64,000 nt of DNA from Flavobacterium psychrophilum (GCA_945860385.1 CAMAQD010000005.1:83682-147681), one strand, 5' to 3'; numbered from the stretch's first letter, positions 8,866 through 18,722 are shown. Program-made: numbers and translations. Notes: generated by a model not told the origin, from the letters alone.

Positions 8866-9522
8866 CTAATTTTTCAAATCTTTAATTACTTTAAAAGCCA
8901 CATCTACTTCATCTTCGCTAACCAAAATAGTAAATTCGTTTGAAGTTGAAATTACTTCGTTAATGATGATTCCTTCCCAAGCCAAACGCTGGAAAATGAA
9001 ATAATAAATACCAGGAACCACTATGTTTTCTTTGGGTAATTTTACCGTAATCGAAGCCAGGTTTTCCAGTTTTTGAATTAATTTTTCGTTTACAAAATGC
9101 TTGTCAACAAGATGATTGACGCTATTGCTAACTACAATATTGGTTTCATTTACACCTCTTGATGATGTATAAAATATATCTGAAAAACTGTTGATGTCGG
9201 TAATTAAATCGGCCTGTTTGTTCAAGACAGTGTCCGAAGCTGCAAAAGTATAATCCGTCAATGAGGAGCGAACCGTGATTTCGCCAATGTTTTTTATAAC
9301 CTTATTAATTTTGTGATTGAGCCTAAAATCCAATTCTTCGGTGAGTCTTTTCAGCGCCATTACAACTGCACCTTGTTTGACTTCTTTGCCAAATTCAGAC
9401 TCCAATTCGACCATAATATTTCTGGACAATGAAGTCAAATTGATGATGCCTAGAGATAAAGCATTCAACAAAAATGGCTTTGTTTTGATGTAATTTTCTA
9501 CAATAGAAGAAACAGTTTTCAT
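8866..9522 (-). CDS. ACT-domain-like protein of unknown function
   Basis: A 218-residue cytoplasmic protein with no signal or membrane segment. The C-terminal third (KLENLASITVKLPKEN..., then QRLAWEGIIINEVISTSNEFTILVSEDE) reads like an ACT domain of the aspartokinase kind: beta strands around a helix with the 'GI.I..I.TS..E.S.LV' pattern. The N-terminal part is helical and may be winged-helix-like (NYIKTKPFLLNALSLGIINLTSLSRNIM). No catalytic domain is visible. A ligand-sensing role is possible but not shown. A canonical promoter lies about 100 bases upstream. Confidence 0.6.
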   Translation of the reverse strand: MKTVSSIVENYIKTKPFLLNALSLGIINLTSLSRNIMVELESEFGKEVKQGAVVMALKRLTEELDFRLNHKINKVIKNIGEITVRSSLTDYTFAASDTVLNKQADLITDINSFSDIFYTSSRGVNETNIVVSNSVNHLVDKHFVNEKLIQKLENLASITVKLPKENIVVPGIYYFIFQRLAWEGIIINEVISTSNEFTILVSEDEVDVAFKVIKDLKN

Positions 9523-9622
9523 TTTTTAGTTGTGTTAATTTTTAAGGAAATCACCGTTTTAATTAGGAAGATTTAAAATATTAAAGCTGTAATTCCTTAG
9601 ATTGTTGTTTGTAAACCGTTTG

Positions 9623-9654
9623 CAAATATAAATAAAAAAACAATTTGTTACAAA
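9623..9654 (-). promoter_or_regulatory. promoter of the ACT-like gene
   Basis: On the minus strand a TTTG (9651-9654) and TATATTTG (9623-9630) are 20 bases apart, giving a leader of about 100 bases before the ATG at 9522. Confidence 0.55.
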
Positions 9655-9674
9655 TCAAACAATAATAAATTTGG

Positions 9675-10034
9675 TTAAAAATGATAAAATGCATCAACTA
9701 GGTGTTCGATGACTAAAGATTTGCCTTCTTTGTGAACCGCAATAATATCAAAGCGCACCTCTATATCCAAATCATTTTTCACAACATACTCGTTTACGGC
9801 TTTAACCAAAAGCTGAATTTTCTTTGGTTTTACAAAGTCTTGAGGCAAACCAAAATCGAGTGAGGAGCGGGTTTTTACTTCAATAATGGCGAGAGTATTT
9901 TCTTTTTTGGCAATAATGTCGACTTCGGCTTTCTGGAAAGTCCAGTTCGTTTCCAGAATTTCATAACCGTTTTTCTGAAGGAATTCAACCGCCATTTCTT
10001 CTCCTAATTTTCCTAAATCGTTGTGTTCGGCCAT
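9675..10034 (-). CDS. yraN: YraN/UPF0102-family endonuclease-fold protein
   Basis: A 119-residue protein of normal family length. It has a PD-(D/E)xK-like core: LGEEMAVEFLQKNGYEILETNW, then EVDIIAKKENTLAIIEVKTRSS, in which Asp, Glu-x-Lys and the preceding Glu are the likely metal-binding set. The family is widespread and predicted to be a Holliday-junction-resolvase-like nuclease, but its cellular role is not settled. The next gene on the same strand is an LD-carboxypeptidase. Confidence 0.92.
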   Translation of the reverse strand: MAEHNDLGKLGEEMAVEFLQKNGYEILETNWTFQKAEVDIIAKKENTLAIIEVKTRSSLDFGLPQDFVKPKKIQLLVKAVNEYVVKNDLDIEVRFDIIAVHKEGKSLVIEHLVDAFYHF

Positions 10035-10037
10035 TTT

Positions 10038-10062
10038 AAAGTTAGAAGTTTCAAGTTAGAAG
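10038..10062. repeat. degenerate GTTAGAAGT-type intergenic repeat
   Basis: AAAGTTAGAAGTTTCAAGTTAGAAG contains two copies of a roughly 13-base unit. Its reverse complement (AACTTCTAACTT) is the unit of the repeat before pheS at 36837-36870. Confidence 0.5.
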
Positions 10063-10090
10063 CAGGAATCGTAAAGTTTGAAATTATTGG

Positions 10091-11092
10091 TTATTCAAAT
10101 ATTAGTTTTGAGGTTGTTGTGTTTAATTCCAATGAAACTTGTTTGCCAAAAATTAAGGCTCGGTTGTCTCGAAAATGACCTGCAGGAAAATTATAAAGCA
10201 CAGGAAACGAATATTCTTCGGTCACATCTTCGATAATTTGGTTGGCATTTTTCCCCCAAGGAATGTCGTTGTCTTTCATTTTGCTCATAGTGCCAACGAT
10301 TAAACCATTTAAATCCTCAAAGCAACCGCAACGTTTCAGGCTCATCATCATTCGGTCGATGTGGTACAAATATTCGTCTAAGTCTTCGATGAAAAGTATT
10401 TTTCCTTTGCAATCTATTTGTGCATTGGAACCCATAAGGCTGTATAAAATGGATAAATTCCCGCCCACAATTTCACCTTTGGCATTGCCAAGTCGGTTTG
10501 CAGCATCAAAGGGAATTTCATAATTCAGGCTTTCGCCAAAAAGGGATTGCCGCAAACTTTCTATCGATTCTGTGCTAGCTTTTCCAACTGTTATTGGCAT
10601 TGCTCCGTGAATAGTGGCAATATTTAAGTTGTTTATATAACTGTGAATTACGGTCACGTCGCTGAAGCCAACAATCCATTTTGGACTTTTTTTGAATTTT
10701 GTAAAATCTAATAAATCAATCATTCGAACCGTGCCATAACCACCACGCACACACCAAATGGCTTTGATATTTGGATTGTCTAATTGTTGCTGAAAATCCG
10801 CCGCTCGCTCCGCATCAGTTCCTGCCAATTGATTGTTGTCTAATCCAATAGTTTTACCAATTAGAACTTCAAGTCCCCAACTGTGCAATAAATCTATAGC
10901 CGGTTTCAAGTTATCGTCGATGTTTTTGCGAGCTGTACATACAATCGCTATTGTGTCTCCTTTTTGTAAACTTGGTGGAATTTTCATTGGTATTTGGGCT
11001 TGAATGTTGGAAAATGAAAAAACAAAAATAAGTATAAGAAGTCTATAAAAAACAGCGTTACCATTTATAAACAAAAATTGAATAGTACGCAT
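10091..11092 (-). CDS. LD-carboxypeptidase (peptidase S66), possibly exported
   Basis: S66 peptidases release the terminal D-Ala from murein tetrapeptides during peptidoglycan recycling. Visible landmarks are CVRGGYGTVRMIDLLDF, the nucleophile region GFSDVTVIHSYI, the catalytic Glu region LFIEDLDEYLYHIDRM and the catalytic His in FPAGHFRDNRAL. The 333-residue frame begins with about 33 extra residues containing a hydrophobic run (YRLLILIFVFSFSNIQAQ) that looks like a signal peptide. A shorter cytoplasmic form could start at the Met of MKIPPSLQKGD. Most characterised LdcA enzymes are cytoplasmic. Confidence 0.9.
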   Translation of the reverse strand: MRTIQFLFINGNAVFYRLLILIFVFSFSNIQAQIPMKIPPSLQKGDTIAIVCTARKNIDDNLKPAIDLLHSWGLEVLIGKTIGLDNNQLAGTDAERAADFQQQLDNPNIKAIWCVRGGYGTVRMIDLLDFTKFKKSPKWIVGFSDVTVIHSYINNLNIATIHGAMPITVGKASTESIESLRQSLFGESLNYEIPFDAANRLGNAKGEIVGGNLSILYSLMGSNAQIDCKGKILFIEDLDEYLYHIDRMMMSLKRCGCFEDLNGLIVGTMSKMKDNDIPWGKNANQIIEDVTEEYSFPVLYNFPAGHFRDNRALIFGKQVSLELNTTTSKLIFE

Positions 11093-11172
11093 ATTTATAA
11101 AATGTAAATTATTTTATTCTTTATTTTTCATGATGAATCTAATACAAATATATTTTTTTATTGTGAAGTAGC

Positions 11173-13137
11173 TTATTCTACCAAGATTTTTTTAACAATG
11201 AATTGTTCGCCCGAATTGATTTTGGCAAAATAGATTCCGGTAGGAAAATCAATGTTCAATTTGGTTTCGCCAATGAATTTTTGCTCCAATATTTTTGCTC
11301 CAATTGTATTGTATATTTCGATAGTTGCTTTCTCATTCAAACCAGAAATCGTAATTGATTTATGAGCAGGATTGGGATAAAGGTTTATTTTTAAATTGGC
11401 AAAATCATTGGTTGATAAATTGAAATGCCAGATTTGACCAGCTTTGGCACCCCAAATATAATTAGCCAAATCGGGATAATCAATAAATGGATTTCTGTTG
11501 ACTTGCCAAGTGTAAATATAATTATTTCGATTCATTTCAAAATCATCTGATTGGTCTAAAGTGTTCCAAGTCAACAAAGAAGCCAAATCGCCTAATTGAC
11601 CCACGGTAGTGTCAGCAATATCACCATCTACAACACTTAGCGCATTGTATCGAACTGCCATATAAAAAACGGAACGAGCTACGTCGCCTTTCCACGAACC
11701 CATAGTTCCGATAGGTCCGTTGTAGCCTGTTAATCCATAATCGTTATTACTTCGCAAACTGTTTTCGGCTCCGTCTTCGGCACGAAGGTGGTGCGCATCC
11801 GCGTGACCAGCAAGAATATCATCGGCATTGGTTGGCAACCAAACGTTTATTCCATCTGGAATACTTAGAGTTCCATCAGTATAGCCGCCACGTGATTGTG
11901 GATAAATGTGTTCGCGATTCCATTTTCCGGTATTGATTCCTGTATCCTGAAATTCTAGTTTGGAACGCGATTTTTCGACATACATCAGCCAAACTTCGTT
12001 GCTGTTCAAAGGGTTTTGATCTGCAGTTTTTAGAATGTCGATGATATCGCCATAATTGTGGGCATGAACTACGGCTGGATTGGCAATAATATCCTGAACG
12101 GCTTGTTTTAAGGCAGTTCCGGAAAGGCCTTCGAGAGTAGCATAATAGCCCGTAGGAGCGGTGCTGGAAACAATGCCGTAAGTTGGGTTTAAAGGAGTTC
12201 CAAAAGGAGCTACAGTAAAATCGTTGTCAATAATTCGTATTTCGATATTGTCATTAAGTCGCTTGTATTGAACTGGAATTGCGCCAATTTTTATTTTTAA
12301 AGTTTCATCTCCTTCATTCAAAACATCGTCCGTAAGAAAAATAGTTGTTGTAAAACTGTTGGAACCCGAAGGAATAAATACGGTGGTAATACCAGTAAAA
12401 TCTGCAGTAGTAAACGAAGAATTATTTAAAGTGAAAGTGAAAGTCAAATCACTGCTTACATTAGTTTGCGTGGTGAATGTTAAAGGAAAACTATCTCCTT
12501 CATTTTTGTCGGCGGTGTTGGTTGTAATTGTAATTCCGTTAAAGATGATGCCACTTCCATCATTGTTGGCGCCAGGAGTTGGGTTTTTAGTTTCGTAAGT
12601 TCCGTCGTTTTTTCTCTGAACGGATTGTGTGGTTTGAAGATTGTTTTGCCCTTCGTCGTACTGCACAGTAACTCCCAATAAATTCATTAAAGCTGTAGCA
12701 TCGGCATCTTTGGTGTCGTACATCAGTGCATTGATGAGATTCGTGGATGTTGCCAATGTGAATTCAGGGAAATCGGATGCGTTTCCTAAATAAATTGCAA
12801 TGCCATCGGCACCATTTTGGATAATATTATCTGCTACTATTTTGTCAGGAGCTGGAGAAATTAGTGCATTTCCAATGAGAATTATTCCGTTGGCATCTGT
12901 TGTCAATCCGTCTAAATCTAAGGTGTAATAACTTTGATTTGCTGTTGTAGAGGTGGCATTTCCGTTGAATAAAACCAATACATAACCGTCCAAGGGAAAA
13001 TATGGAACTGTCGATTTTAATTCGATAAATTCTCTATCGTCAGTACTTGGGGTATCGGAATCGATTTCGTTGATGACGATTTGAGCGGAGACAGTATAGC
13101 TAAAAATAAAAAGAAGTAGGACGAAGATATTTTTCAT
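11173..13137 (-). CDS. secreted endonuclease I with lamin-tail, Calx-beta and T9SS sorting domains
   Basis: A 654-residue multidomain exported nuclease. In order: signal peptide (MKNIFVLLLFIFSYTVSAQ), lamin-tail-like domain (about 20-130, starting IVINEIDSDTPSTDDREFIE), Calx-beta-like domain (about 195-305), endonuclease I domain (about 315-565) with the His-Me-finger core WNREHIYPQSRGG, and a C-terminal T9SS type A sorting domain (about 580-654, NLYPNPAHKSITISG ... GIYFAKINSGEQFIVKKILVE). It should be delivered to the cell surface or medium to cut DNA/RNA. It is the terminal gene of a DUF5689-lipoprotein/TonB-receptor cluster on the same strand. Confidence 0.93.
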   Translation of the reverse strand: MKNIFVLLLFIFSYTVSAQIVINEIDSDTPSTDDREFIELKSTVPYFPLDGYVLVLFNGNATSTTANQSYYTLDLDGLTTDANGIILIGNALISPAPDKIVADNIIQNGADGIAIYLGNASDFPEFTLATSTNLINALMYDTKDADATALMNLLGVTVQYDEGQNNLQTTQSVQRKNDGTYETKNPTPGANNDGSGIIFNGITITTNTADKNEGDSFPLTFTTQTNVSSDLTFTFTLNNSSFTTADFTGITTVFIPSGSNSFTTTIFLTDDVLNEGDETLKIKIGAIPVQYKRLNDNIEIRIIDNDFTVAPFGTPLNPTYGIVSSTAPTGYYATLEGLSGTALKQAVQDIIANPAVVHAHNYGDIIDILKTADQNPLNSNEVWLMYVEKSRSKLEFQDTGINTGKWNREHIYPQSRGGYTDGTLSIPDGINVWLPTNADDILAGHADAHHLRAEDGAENSLRSNNDYGLTGYNGPIGTMGSWKGDVARSVFYMAVRYNALSVVDGDIADTTVGQLGDLASLLTWNTLDQSDDFEMNRNNYIYTWQVNRNPFIDYPDLANYIWGAKAGQIWHFNLSTNDFANLKINLYPNPAHKSITISGLNEKATIEIYNTIGAKILEQKFIGETKLNIDFPTGIYFAKINSGEQFIVKKILVE

Positions 13138-13240
13138 TGGAATAGTTTAGTTAAAGATTACAAATTTAGGGATTAAATGAGTTTGTTATTGTTATGCTTT
13201 CTTAATTTTTTAGGTTGTTTTTCCGTAAAGAAGTATAATA

Positions 13241-13272
13241 AAAAAGGCCTCCGTGAATGTGGAAGCCTTTTT
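13241..13272 (-). terminator. terminator between the DUF5689 gene and the nuclease gene
   Basis: AAAAAGGC (13241-13248) pairs with GCCTTTTT (13265-13272), with TCC/GGA pairs inside. On the minus strand it ends in a T run, so it would at least attenuate read-through into the nuclease gene. Confidence 0.7.
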
Positions 13273-13291
13273 GAATTATTCTTTTAAAAAA

Positions 13292-14701
13292 TTAATTTAC
13301 GATTATATTATCTAATTGTAAGGTTGTAGTAAGCGCTGGAAAAGCGTTTGCATTTCCGGCATATTCAAATACAAAATATCCATTTCCGGTTACAGTTGCT
13401 GGAATGGCATAATTGCCACTTGCTACAAAAGTAGTTCCATAGCCAGAAGTAGGCGTTGTAGGAATAGTGAAATTGGAAGTGATATTGGTCATTTTTGTAA
13501 CATCTATTTTTCCACCTGCTGTATAATCAGCAGCGAGAACATAATATACTTTTAATACGGCTCCATTCCAGAATCCCATATTGGATCTAAATGAAAAAGC
13601 ACTTGCAGTAGTCATATTTACAGGGACAAATAAATAAGTATTGTTTGCTCCGCCTGAACCAAATGAAGTCATTTGGATGTATTTGTTTGAGCTAAAAGTT
13701 TTTACTTCCCAATATCTTGAACCAATTGCCGCATCATTGATATAATTTGGAAAATTAGTTTGTGACGGTGAAGAAACATAACTTTCGAAAGTTTCGTTTA
13801 CGGTTGCTGGGAAAACGGTAGAATTTGTACCAACAAGCGCAGGAGTATAATCTACCCTTGGATTTGGCATATCGACGTCGCGTTCGGTTCTCATTATAAT
13901 TTGAAAAGTAGAATTATATTTAGTCAATACACCTCTAATTTTTCCTTTACCTGTAGGAACTTTTTGACCAGCAAAATTCGCAAATCGGCTAGTTCTAATG
14001 GTTAATGTTTTTGCTCCGTCTGTTATATAAATACTGGAGTCAAAATCATCTGTTCTGTTCGAATCAAAGGTTCCACCAGCAGCTTCATCGGTAAATTGAA
14101 CATTGTCAATTTCGACTAAAGTATTCAAATAAGCATCAGCTACTTGAGCTAAAGTGATTTTGCGAACAATTGCATCTTCGCTTACTGCATCACATGAAGC
14201 AATGAGGTGTTTAGGATATTCTAGAGTAGGAAGTCTATCAACAGCATATTGTTCTGTTGGTGGAGCACCAAAAATTAATCCTACTCCAAAACTTGTTGGG
14301 TTTGCATAAGCTAAACCTTTCATTTTTAGAAACACTTTTTTTCCAGGCTGAAGGTTTTTGGCATAAAGATTTACTTCGTCGATCGAAAGATTAAATCCTT
14401 TTGAACCATCTACAGCTTGAAAATACATGCTTTTATAAAAATTCCCACCTTCGTCGCTAGAAACCACATAAGCTTCTATAATATCGTCGGTGGTATAAGT
14501 TGGTGTATTGGGAATTACGCTTGGTGGAGTTGCCACAGGATTTTTAGCGATTGTATAAATATCGGCAATTGTTTTGGTTTTGGTTAAACCCGGATTTACA
14601 CAGTCGCCAAATTGTGGAGTATCGTAAGTATCATTTACGCAACCAGAAAACAATCCGATTGATAGTACAACGATGAAGCTATTTTTAAATATATTTTTCA
14701 T
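13292..14701 (-). CDS. DUF5689-type surface lipoprotein
   Basis: A 469-residue lipoprotein: MKNIFKNSFIVVLSIGLFSGC ends in a lipobox cysteine at residue 21. The first half (IADIYTIAKN..., IIEAYVVSSDEGGNFYKSMYFQ, then NLQPGKKVFLKMKGLAY) has the OB-like pattern I associate with DUF5689. The second half (about 285-469) resembles a beta-sandwich binding domain (YWEVKTFSSNKYIQMTSFGSG). It lies 11 bases after the TonB receptor on the same strand. By analogy with SusC/SusD pairs, it could be the receptor's surface partner; there is no SusD homologue here. That role is inference. Confidence 0.82.
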   Translation of the reverse strand: MKNIFKNSFIVVLSIGLFSGCVNDTYDTPQFGDCVNPGLTKTKTIADIYTIAKNPVATPPSVIPNTPTYTTDDIIEAYVVSSDEGGNFYKSMYFQAVDGSKGFNLSIDEVNLYAKNLQPGKKVFLKMKGLAYANPTSFGVGLIFGAPPTEQYAVDRLPTLEYPKHLIASCDAVSEDAIVRKITLAQVADAYLNTLVEIDNVQFTDEAAGGTFDSNRTDDFDSSIYITDGAKTLTIRTSRFANFAGQKVPTGKGKIRGVLTKYNSTFQIIMRTERDVDMPNPRVDYTPALVGTNSTVFPATVNETFESYVSSPSQTNFPNYINDAAIGSRYWEVKTFSSNKYIQMTSFGSGGANNTYLFVPVNMTTASAFSFRSNMGFWNGAVLKVYYVLAADYTAGGKIDVTKMTNITSNFTIPTTPTSGYGTTFVASGNYAIPATVTGNGYFVFEYAGNANAFPALTTTLQLDNIIVN

Positions 14702-14712
14702 AAGGCTAATTC

Positions 14713-17472
14713 TTAAAAGTTTAAATAAACATTTACCATAAATGTTCTTCCGTATCCATAGAAATATTTTGGACCAAAAGAGCGAGTTGGCCCTTGATGA
14801 TCTTTATATAATTCGCTATACGAAGCGTTTCTTGCTTGCTCGAATCCGCCCGTTTTGTATTGAATGTCGAATACATTGTTGACATTGGCAAACAATCCTA
14901 AAGTTTTTTCTTTTATTCTCCAAGTTTTTCCTCCTACAAGATTAACAAGCGTGAAAGAATTGAATTTTTCTTGAGCCAAATAACTAGCTGCTGTTGCTGC
15001 ATCATAAGGAAAATTGGCCTCATCAGAATTTGTAATGAATTGTGATGTTCTAATTAGCGGCGCAACATCTAAATAATTATTAGACAAATAATTTACGTTG
15101 GCACTAATCCACCAAAATTTTGGATCACGATATTCTAGTCCTGCAGAATAGGCTTGTTGCGGCATTCCAGCTTGTTTATACCCTTCCATAGTGGCCTCGC
15201 CATTAAAAACATCTCCTACAGCTCCATCCGCTTTTATTACTAAATTTGGATTGTTGGTATAAGTGTATTCACCAAAAGCTGCTACTGCGGTGGCTTTGAT
15301 AGTAGAAGTTAATTGGTATTCTAAACCAGCTTCTAATCCTTTATTTCTTTTATTTTGACCAGAAACCACTTCCGAAACAAATTCGCCGTTTCCTACGCTA
15401 ATATTATCGGCATAATAAAATGAAATGTCGGTAGTGTTTTCGGTTTCATTGAAGTAAGCTGTAAAACGAGCTTTAAAACTTGGCATTCTGATGATATAAC
15501 TAGCATCAACACTTTTTATAGTTTCGTTTTTAATATCTTCAGTTGTAGCATTATTTAAACGAGCATTTGGAAAAACATCTTTGTGATTCGGGGCTTTTGT
15601 CATATATACTCCATTAAAATCTAGGAAATGTTGTCCTGTCAATTTATAAGTTGCTCCTCCTTTGAAACCAAAGTTGTCAAAGTTTAATTTTTCGCTTTTT
15701 CCAAATGAATTTTCTGGATAGTACCCGTTTTTGTATAAACCTTCTCTTTGATAGCTGCTTCTGGAAAAAGATTGTCCTAGATAAAAATCTACTTTATCAT
15801 AAGTAAATTTAAACTGGGTGAAAGCATCAATTCTAGTGGCATTTACATCATAATTATATCCATATTTGTCTCCAACACTAACAATTCTGTCTTGATTATT
15901 CAAATCAGAATGTTCTTCTCCTGGCAAAGTGCCAAAAGTGTTGATGTCATTATAAAAAGTTCCTCCTAATAAATCAATCAAATTTTTGAAATTGGATGAT
16001 TTTAATTTTGTAAAACTTCCTCCAGCATTCATCACGATATTATCGGCTAATTGAGAAGAAAGAATGGTATTGGCTACCATAGTTTTGTCATCGGTTCGGT
16101 CTTCGTATAAAACATAACGACTTCCGTTGGATAGGTTTTCATTGTTGATGCGATACATAGCTGTCCAATCCATTTGTGGATTAGCAAGAAAATTGGCTTT
16201 AACCTCTTCCGCAGCGGCAAAATCTGGAGTGTAAGTTGCTACATTGTTGCTGTACGAATACAGGGTAGTGTAATAACTTGGCAATTTTTTATAGTAATTT
16301 GGGTCAGGATTATCAGCTTTTTGAAAATCAACGCGGCTGTTTCCTATTTCTCCAAATTGGTATGAAAGATTGGTGTGAAGTTTAGTTTTAGAATTGAATT
16401 TCCAATAATGGCTTAATGTAAAGATAGGTTCTTCAACATCTTTTACTCTCGAATTTCTTTTCTCACCTTCTTGGTCACCCCAATACGAATTGTATTTAAA
16501 ATCTTTTAAATCGGTAACCTCTTGTGTATTAGGAGAATTTTTACCTCTTCGATTTTGAGCATAAATGGAAGTAAAGTTAATGCTATGATGGTCGTTTATT
16601 TTCTTTTCAATACTGGCAAACAAAGAGTTGGCGGCATAATCAGTTCCGTCAAAATAACCTTCTTGAGCCCATCTTCTACCACCAGAAACCACATAAGCCC
16701 AGCCGTTTTTGTCCATACCCGAGGCATAAGTTGCCATAGCTCTGTAACTGTAATTGGTGTTGGTTCCCAAGAATGAAATTCGTGATCCAGGTCGGTAAAT
16801 CGACGCTCTTGTCGAGATGTATTGGGTCCCTGCAACTCCCCCAAAAGTATAATCGGAAGGGGCAGAACCATTGGTAAATTCCTGATTTCGGGTGGCATCA
16901 TTTAATCCTCCCCAGTTGCTGTATTGCGGTCTTCCGTCAGACAATCGGTTCATTGAAACACCATTGATAAGGATATTCGAATATTCATTGTCTATACCAC
17001 GAACACTGAATCGGGCTTGTCCAAAATTGTAGGCTGCTGCCTGTAAAAAAATATCTTTCGAGGCTTGAAGTAATCCGGCAGTACTTTCGGAACCGCTATT
17101 GTCGTCGCTCAAATCATTATCGGTAATAGTTATCAAAGATAGCTGTTGCTCAGTTGTAATATCTTCTTCTAGAGTAACTGTGCCTAAATCTATTAATTGT
17201 CCTTCTGTAATTTCAGCTTGAAGCAATTGATCTTTGTATCCGATTGTTCGAATGCGTATTAATTGATTTCCAACTTCTACTTTGTCAAAAGCAAATTTTC
17301 CATTTGAATCTGTAAGTTGGGTTAAGTTTGTGTTTTGAACGGATACAATAACACTTTGCATTGGTTTTTGTGTTTTGGAATCGACGACTTTACCAGTAAA
17401 CCCGGTATTTGTTTGTCCAAAAGCAACCATTATTTGCAAGACAAATAACGCACTAAAAATAAAGTTTTTCAT
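14713..17472 (-). CDS. TonB-dependent outer-membrane receptor of the nuclease locus
   Basis: A 919-residue receptor. It has a signal peptide (MKNFIFSALFVLQIMVAFGQ), a carboxypeptidase-regulatory-like domain (about 22-95, TGFTGKVVDSKTQKPMQSV), a plug (about 125-235) with FSVRGIDNEYSNILINGVSMN and a long barrel ending in aromatic FMVNVYLNF. It imports an unidentified ligand using TonB energy. Its neighbours are a surface lipoprotein, a secreted endonuclease I and a divergent exported EEP nuclease, which suggests nucleic-acid fragments, nucleotides or released phosphate as substrate. That is contextual inference. Confidence 0.92.
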   Translation of the reverse strand: MKNFIFSALFVLQIMVAFGQTNTGFTGKVVDSKTQKPMQSVIVSVQNTNLTQLTDSNGKFAFDKVEVGNQLIRIRTIGYKDQLLQAEITEGQLIDLGTVTLEEDITTEQQLSLITITDNDLSDDNSGSESTAGLLQASKDIFLQAAAYNFGQARFSVRGIDNEYSNILINGVSMNRLSDGRPQYSNWGGLNDATRNQEFTNGSAPSDYTFGGVAGTQYISTRASIYRPGSRISFLGTNTNYSYRAMATYASGMDKNGWAYVVSGGRRWAQEGYFDGTDYAANSLFASIEKKINDHHSINFTSIYAQNRRGKNSPNTQEVTDLKDFKYNSYWGDQEGEKRNSRVKDVEEPIFTLSHYWKFNSKTKLHTNLSYQFGEIGNSRVDFQKADNPDPNYYKKLPSYYTTLYSYSNNVATYTPDFAAAEEVKANFLANPQMDWTAMYRINNENLSNGSRYVLYEDRTDDKTMVANTILSSQLADNIVMNAGGSFTKLKSSNFKNLIDLLGGTFYNDINTFGTLPGEEHSDLNNQDRIVSVGDKYGYNYDVNATRIDAFTQFKFTYDKVDFYLGQSFSRSSYQREGLYKNGYYPENSFGKSEKLNFDNFGFKGGATYKLTGQHFLDFNGVYMTKAPNHKDVFPNARLNNATTEDIKNETIKSVDASYIIRMPSFKARFTAYFNETENTTDISFYYADNISVGNGEFVSEVVSGQNKRNKGLEAGLEYQLTSTIKATAVAAFGEYTYTNNPNLVIKADGAVGDVFNGEATMEGYKQAGMPQQAYSAGLEYRDPKFWWISANVNYLSNNYLDVAPLIRTSQFITNSDEANFPYDAATAASYLAQEKFNSFTLVNLVGGKTWRIKEKTLGLFANVNNVFDIQYKTGGFEQARNASYSELYKDHQGPTRSFGPKYFYGYGRTFMVNVYLNF

Positions 17473-17523
17473 AAAGGTGATAAATTAATTCATATTGATA
17501 AGAAATAATAATTCTTAACGGTA

Positions 17524-17559
17524 CAAAGCTACATTTATAATTTTTATTATCTACTTTTG
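17524..17559. promoter_or_regulatory. divergent promoter pair between the TonB receptor and EEP nuclease genes
   Basis: A minus-strand -7 box TAGCTTTG (17524-17531) serves the TonB receptor and a plus-strand box TACTTTTG (17552-17559) serves the EEP nuclease. Only 20 bases separate them. A regulator bound here could control both arms at once. Confidence 0.55.
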
Positions 17560-17603
17560 TTGCTAAGTTTTTGTTAAATTTCACATTAAAATAATATCCC
17601 GTT

Positions 17604-18707
17604 ATGAGAATAAAAAAGGTAATTGCCATTTTGTTTGTTATATCTTCAATTTTTGGAGTCAATGCGCAACAAAAAAAATATGCTTTACGTACCGTTGCGT
17701 TTTATAATTTCGAAAATTTATTCGATACTATAAACAATCCAAATAATGATGAGGAATGGACACCAAAAGGACTTCAGCGTTGGACTTCATCAAAATACAA
17801 GCAAAAATTAGAAAACCTGTCGACAGTTTTAATGCAAATTGGCACGAATGACAAACAAAAAGAAGCACCAACTTTTATTGGAGCTTCTGAAATTGAAAAC
17901 CGAAATGTTCTCGAGGATTTAGTCAAACAATCCAATATTATTAAATATGATTACGGAATCGTACATTTTGATTCACCTGATAAAAGAGGAATTGATGTAG
18001 CCCTGTTGTATCAAAAGAAATATTTCAAACCTACAAGTTTCATCAACATTCCTTTGATAATTTATAGAGGGAATAGTAACGAAAAAGAGAAAGAAACTGA
18101 AGAAGAAAAATTAGACAAAGACAAAATAGAAACTTCTTATGACAACAGAGTTTACACCAGAGATATTCTCTTAGTAACCGGTTTTCTTGACGGAGAGGAA
18201 ATTAATATTATGGTCAATCATTGGCCCTCACGTTCAGGTGGTGAGAAAAAAAGCAGTCCATTTCGCGAAGCTGCAGGAAGATTGGCCAGAAAAACGATGG
18301 ATTCTATTTATAAAGTAAATCCCAATGCCAAAATTATTTTGATGGGAGATTTGAATGATGGAACTTACAACAAAAGCGTGAAAGTTGGAGTTGGAGCTAA
18401 ATTAAAAAAATCGGAAGTGCAACAATTTGGCGTTTACAATCCTTTCGAACAAATGTTTAAAGATGGAAATTCCACCTTGTTTTATAGAGATTCTGGAGAT
18501 ATTTTTGATCAAATCATGGTTTCAGAAACTTTGATAAAAGAGGATCGATCCACCTATCAATATTGGAAAGCAGGAATTTACAACAAGCCGTTTATGATCG
18601 AAAAATTTGGACGATATGCAGGCTATCCTTTACGACATTCGGAAAACGAAATAGGCTATAGCGACCACTTTCCGGTTTATATTTATTTGGTCAAAGAAGT
18701 TAAATAA
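17604..18707 (+). CDS. exported endonuclease/exonuclease/phosphatase (EEP) family protein
   Basis: A 367-residue protein with a signal peptide (KVIAILFVISSIFGVNAQ). The EEP fold is indicated by AFYNFENLFDTIN, the catalytic Glu in FIGASEIENRNVL, NIMVNHWPSRSGGE with Asn-His, IILMGDLNDG (Asp and Asn of the active site) and the C-terminal IGYSDHFPVYIYL (Asp-His). All catalytic positions look intact. Members cut DNA, RNA or phosphoesters; the exported form here would act in the periplasm or outside. It is divergent from the TonB receptor and followed at 15 bases by a small secreted protein. Confidence 0.92.
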   Translation: MRIKKVIAILFVISSIFGVNAQQKKYALRTVAFYNFENLFDTINNPNNDEEWTPKGLQRWTSSKYKQKLENLSTVLMQIGTNDKQKEAPTFIGASEIENRNVLEDLVKQSNIIKYDYGIVHFDSPDKRGIDVALLYQKKYFKPTSFINIPLIIYRGNSNEKEKETEEEKLDKDKIETSYDNRVYTRDILLVTGFLDGEEINIMVNHWPSRSGGEKKSSPFREAAGRLARKTMDSIYKVNPNAKIILMGDLNDGTYNKSVKVGVGAKLKKSEVQQFGVYNPFEQMFKDGNSTLFYRDSGDIFDQIMVSETLIKEDRSTYQYWKAGIYNKPFMIEKFGRYAGYPLRHSENEIGYSDHFPVYIYLVKEVK

Positions 18708-18722
18708 TTTAAAATTAATAAA

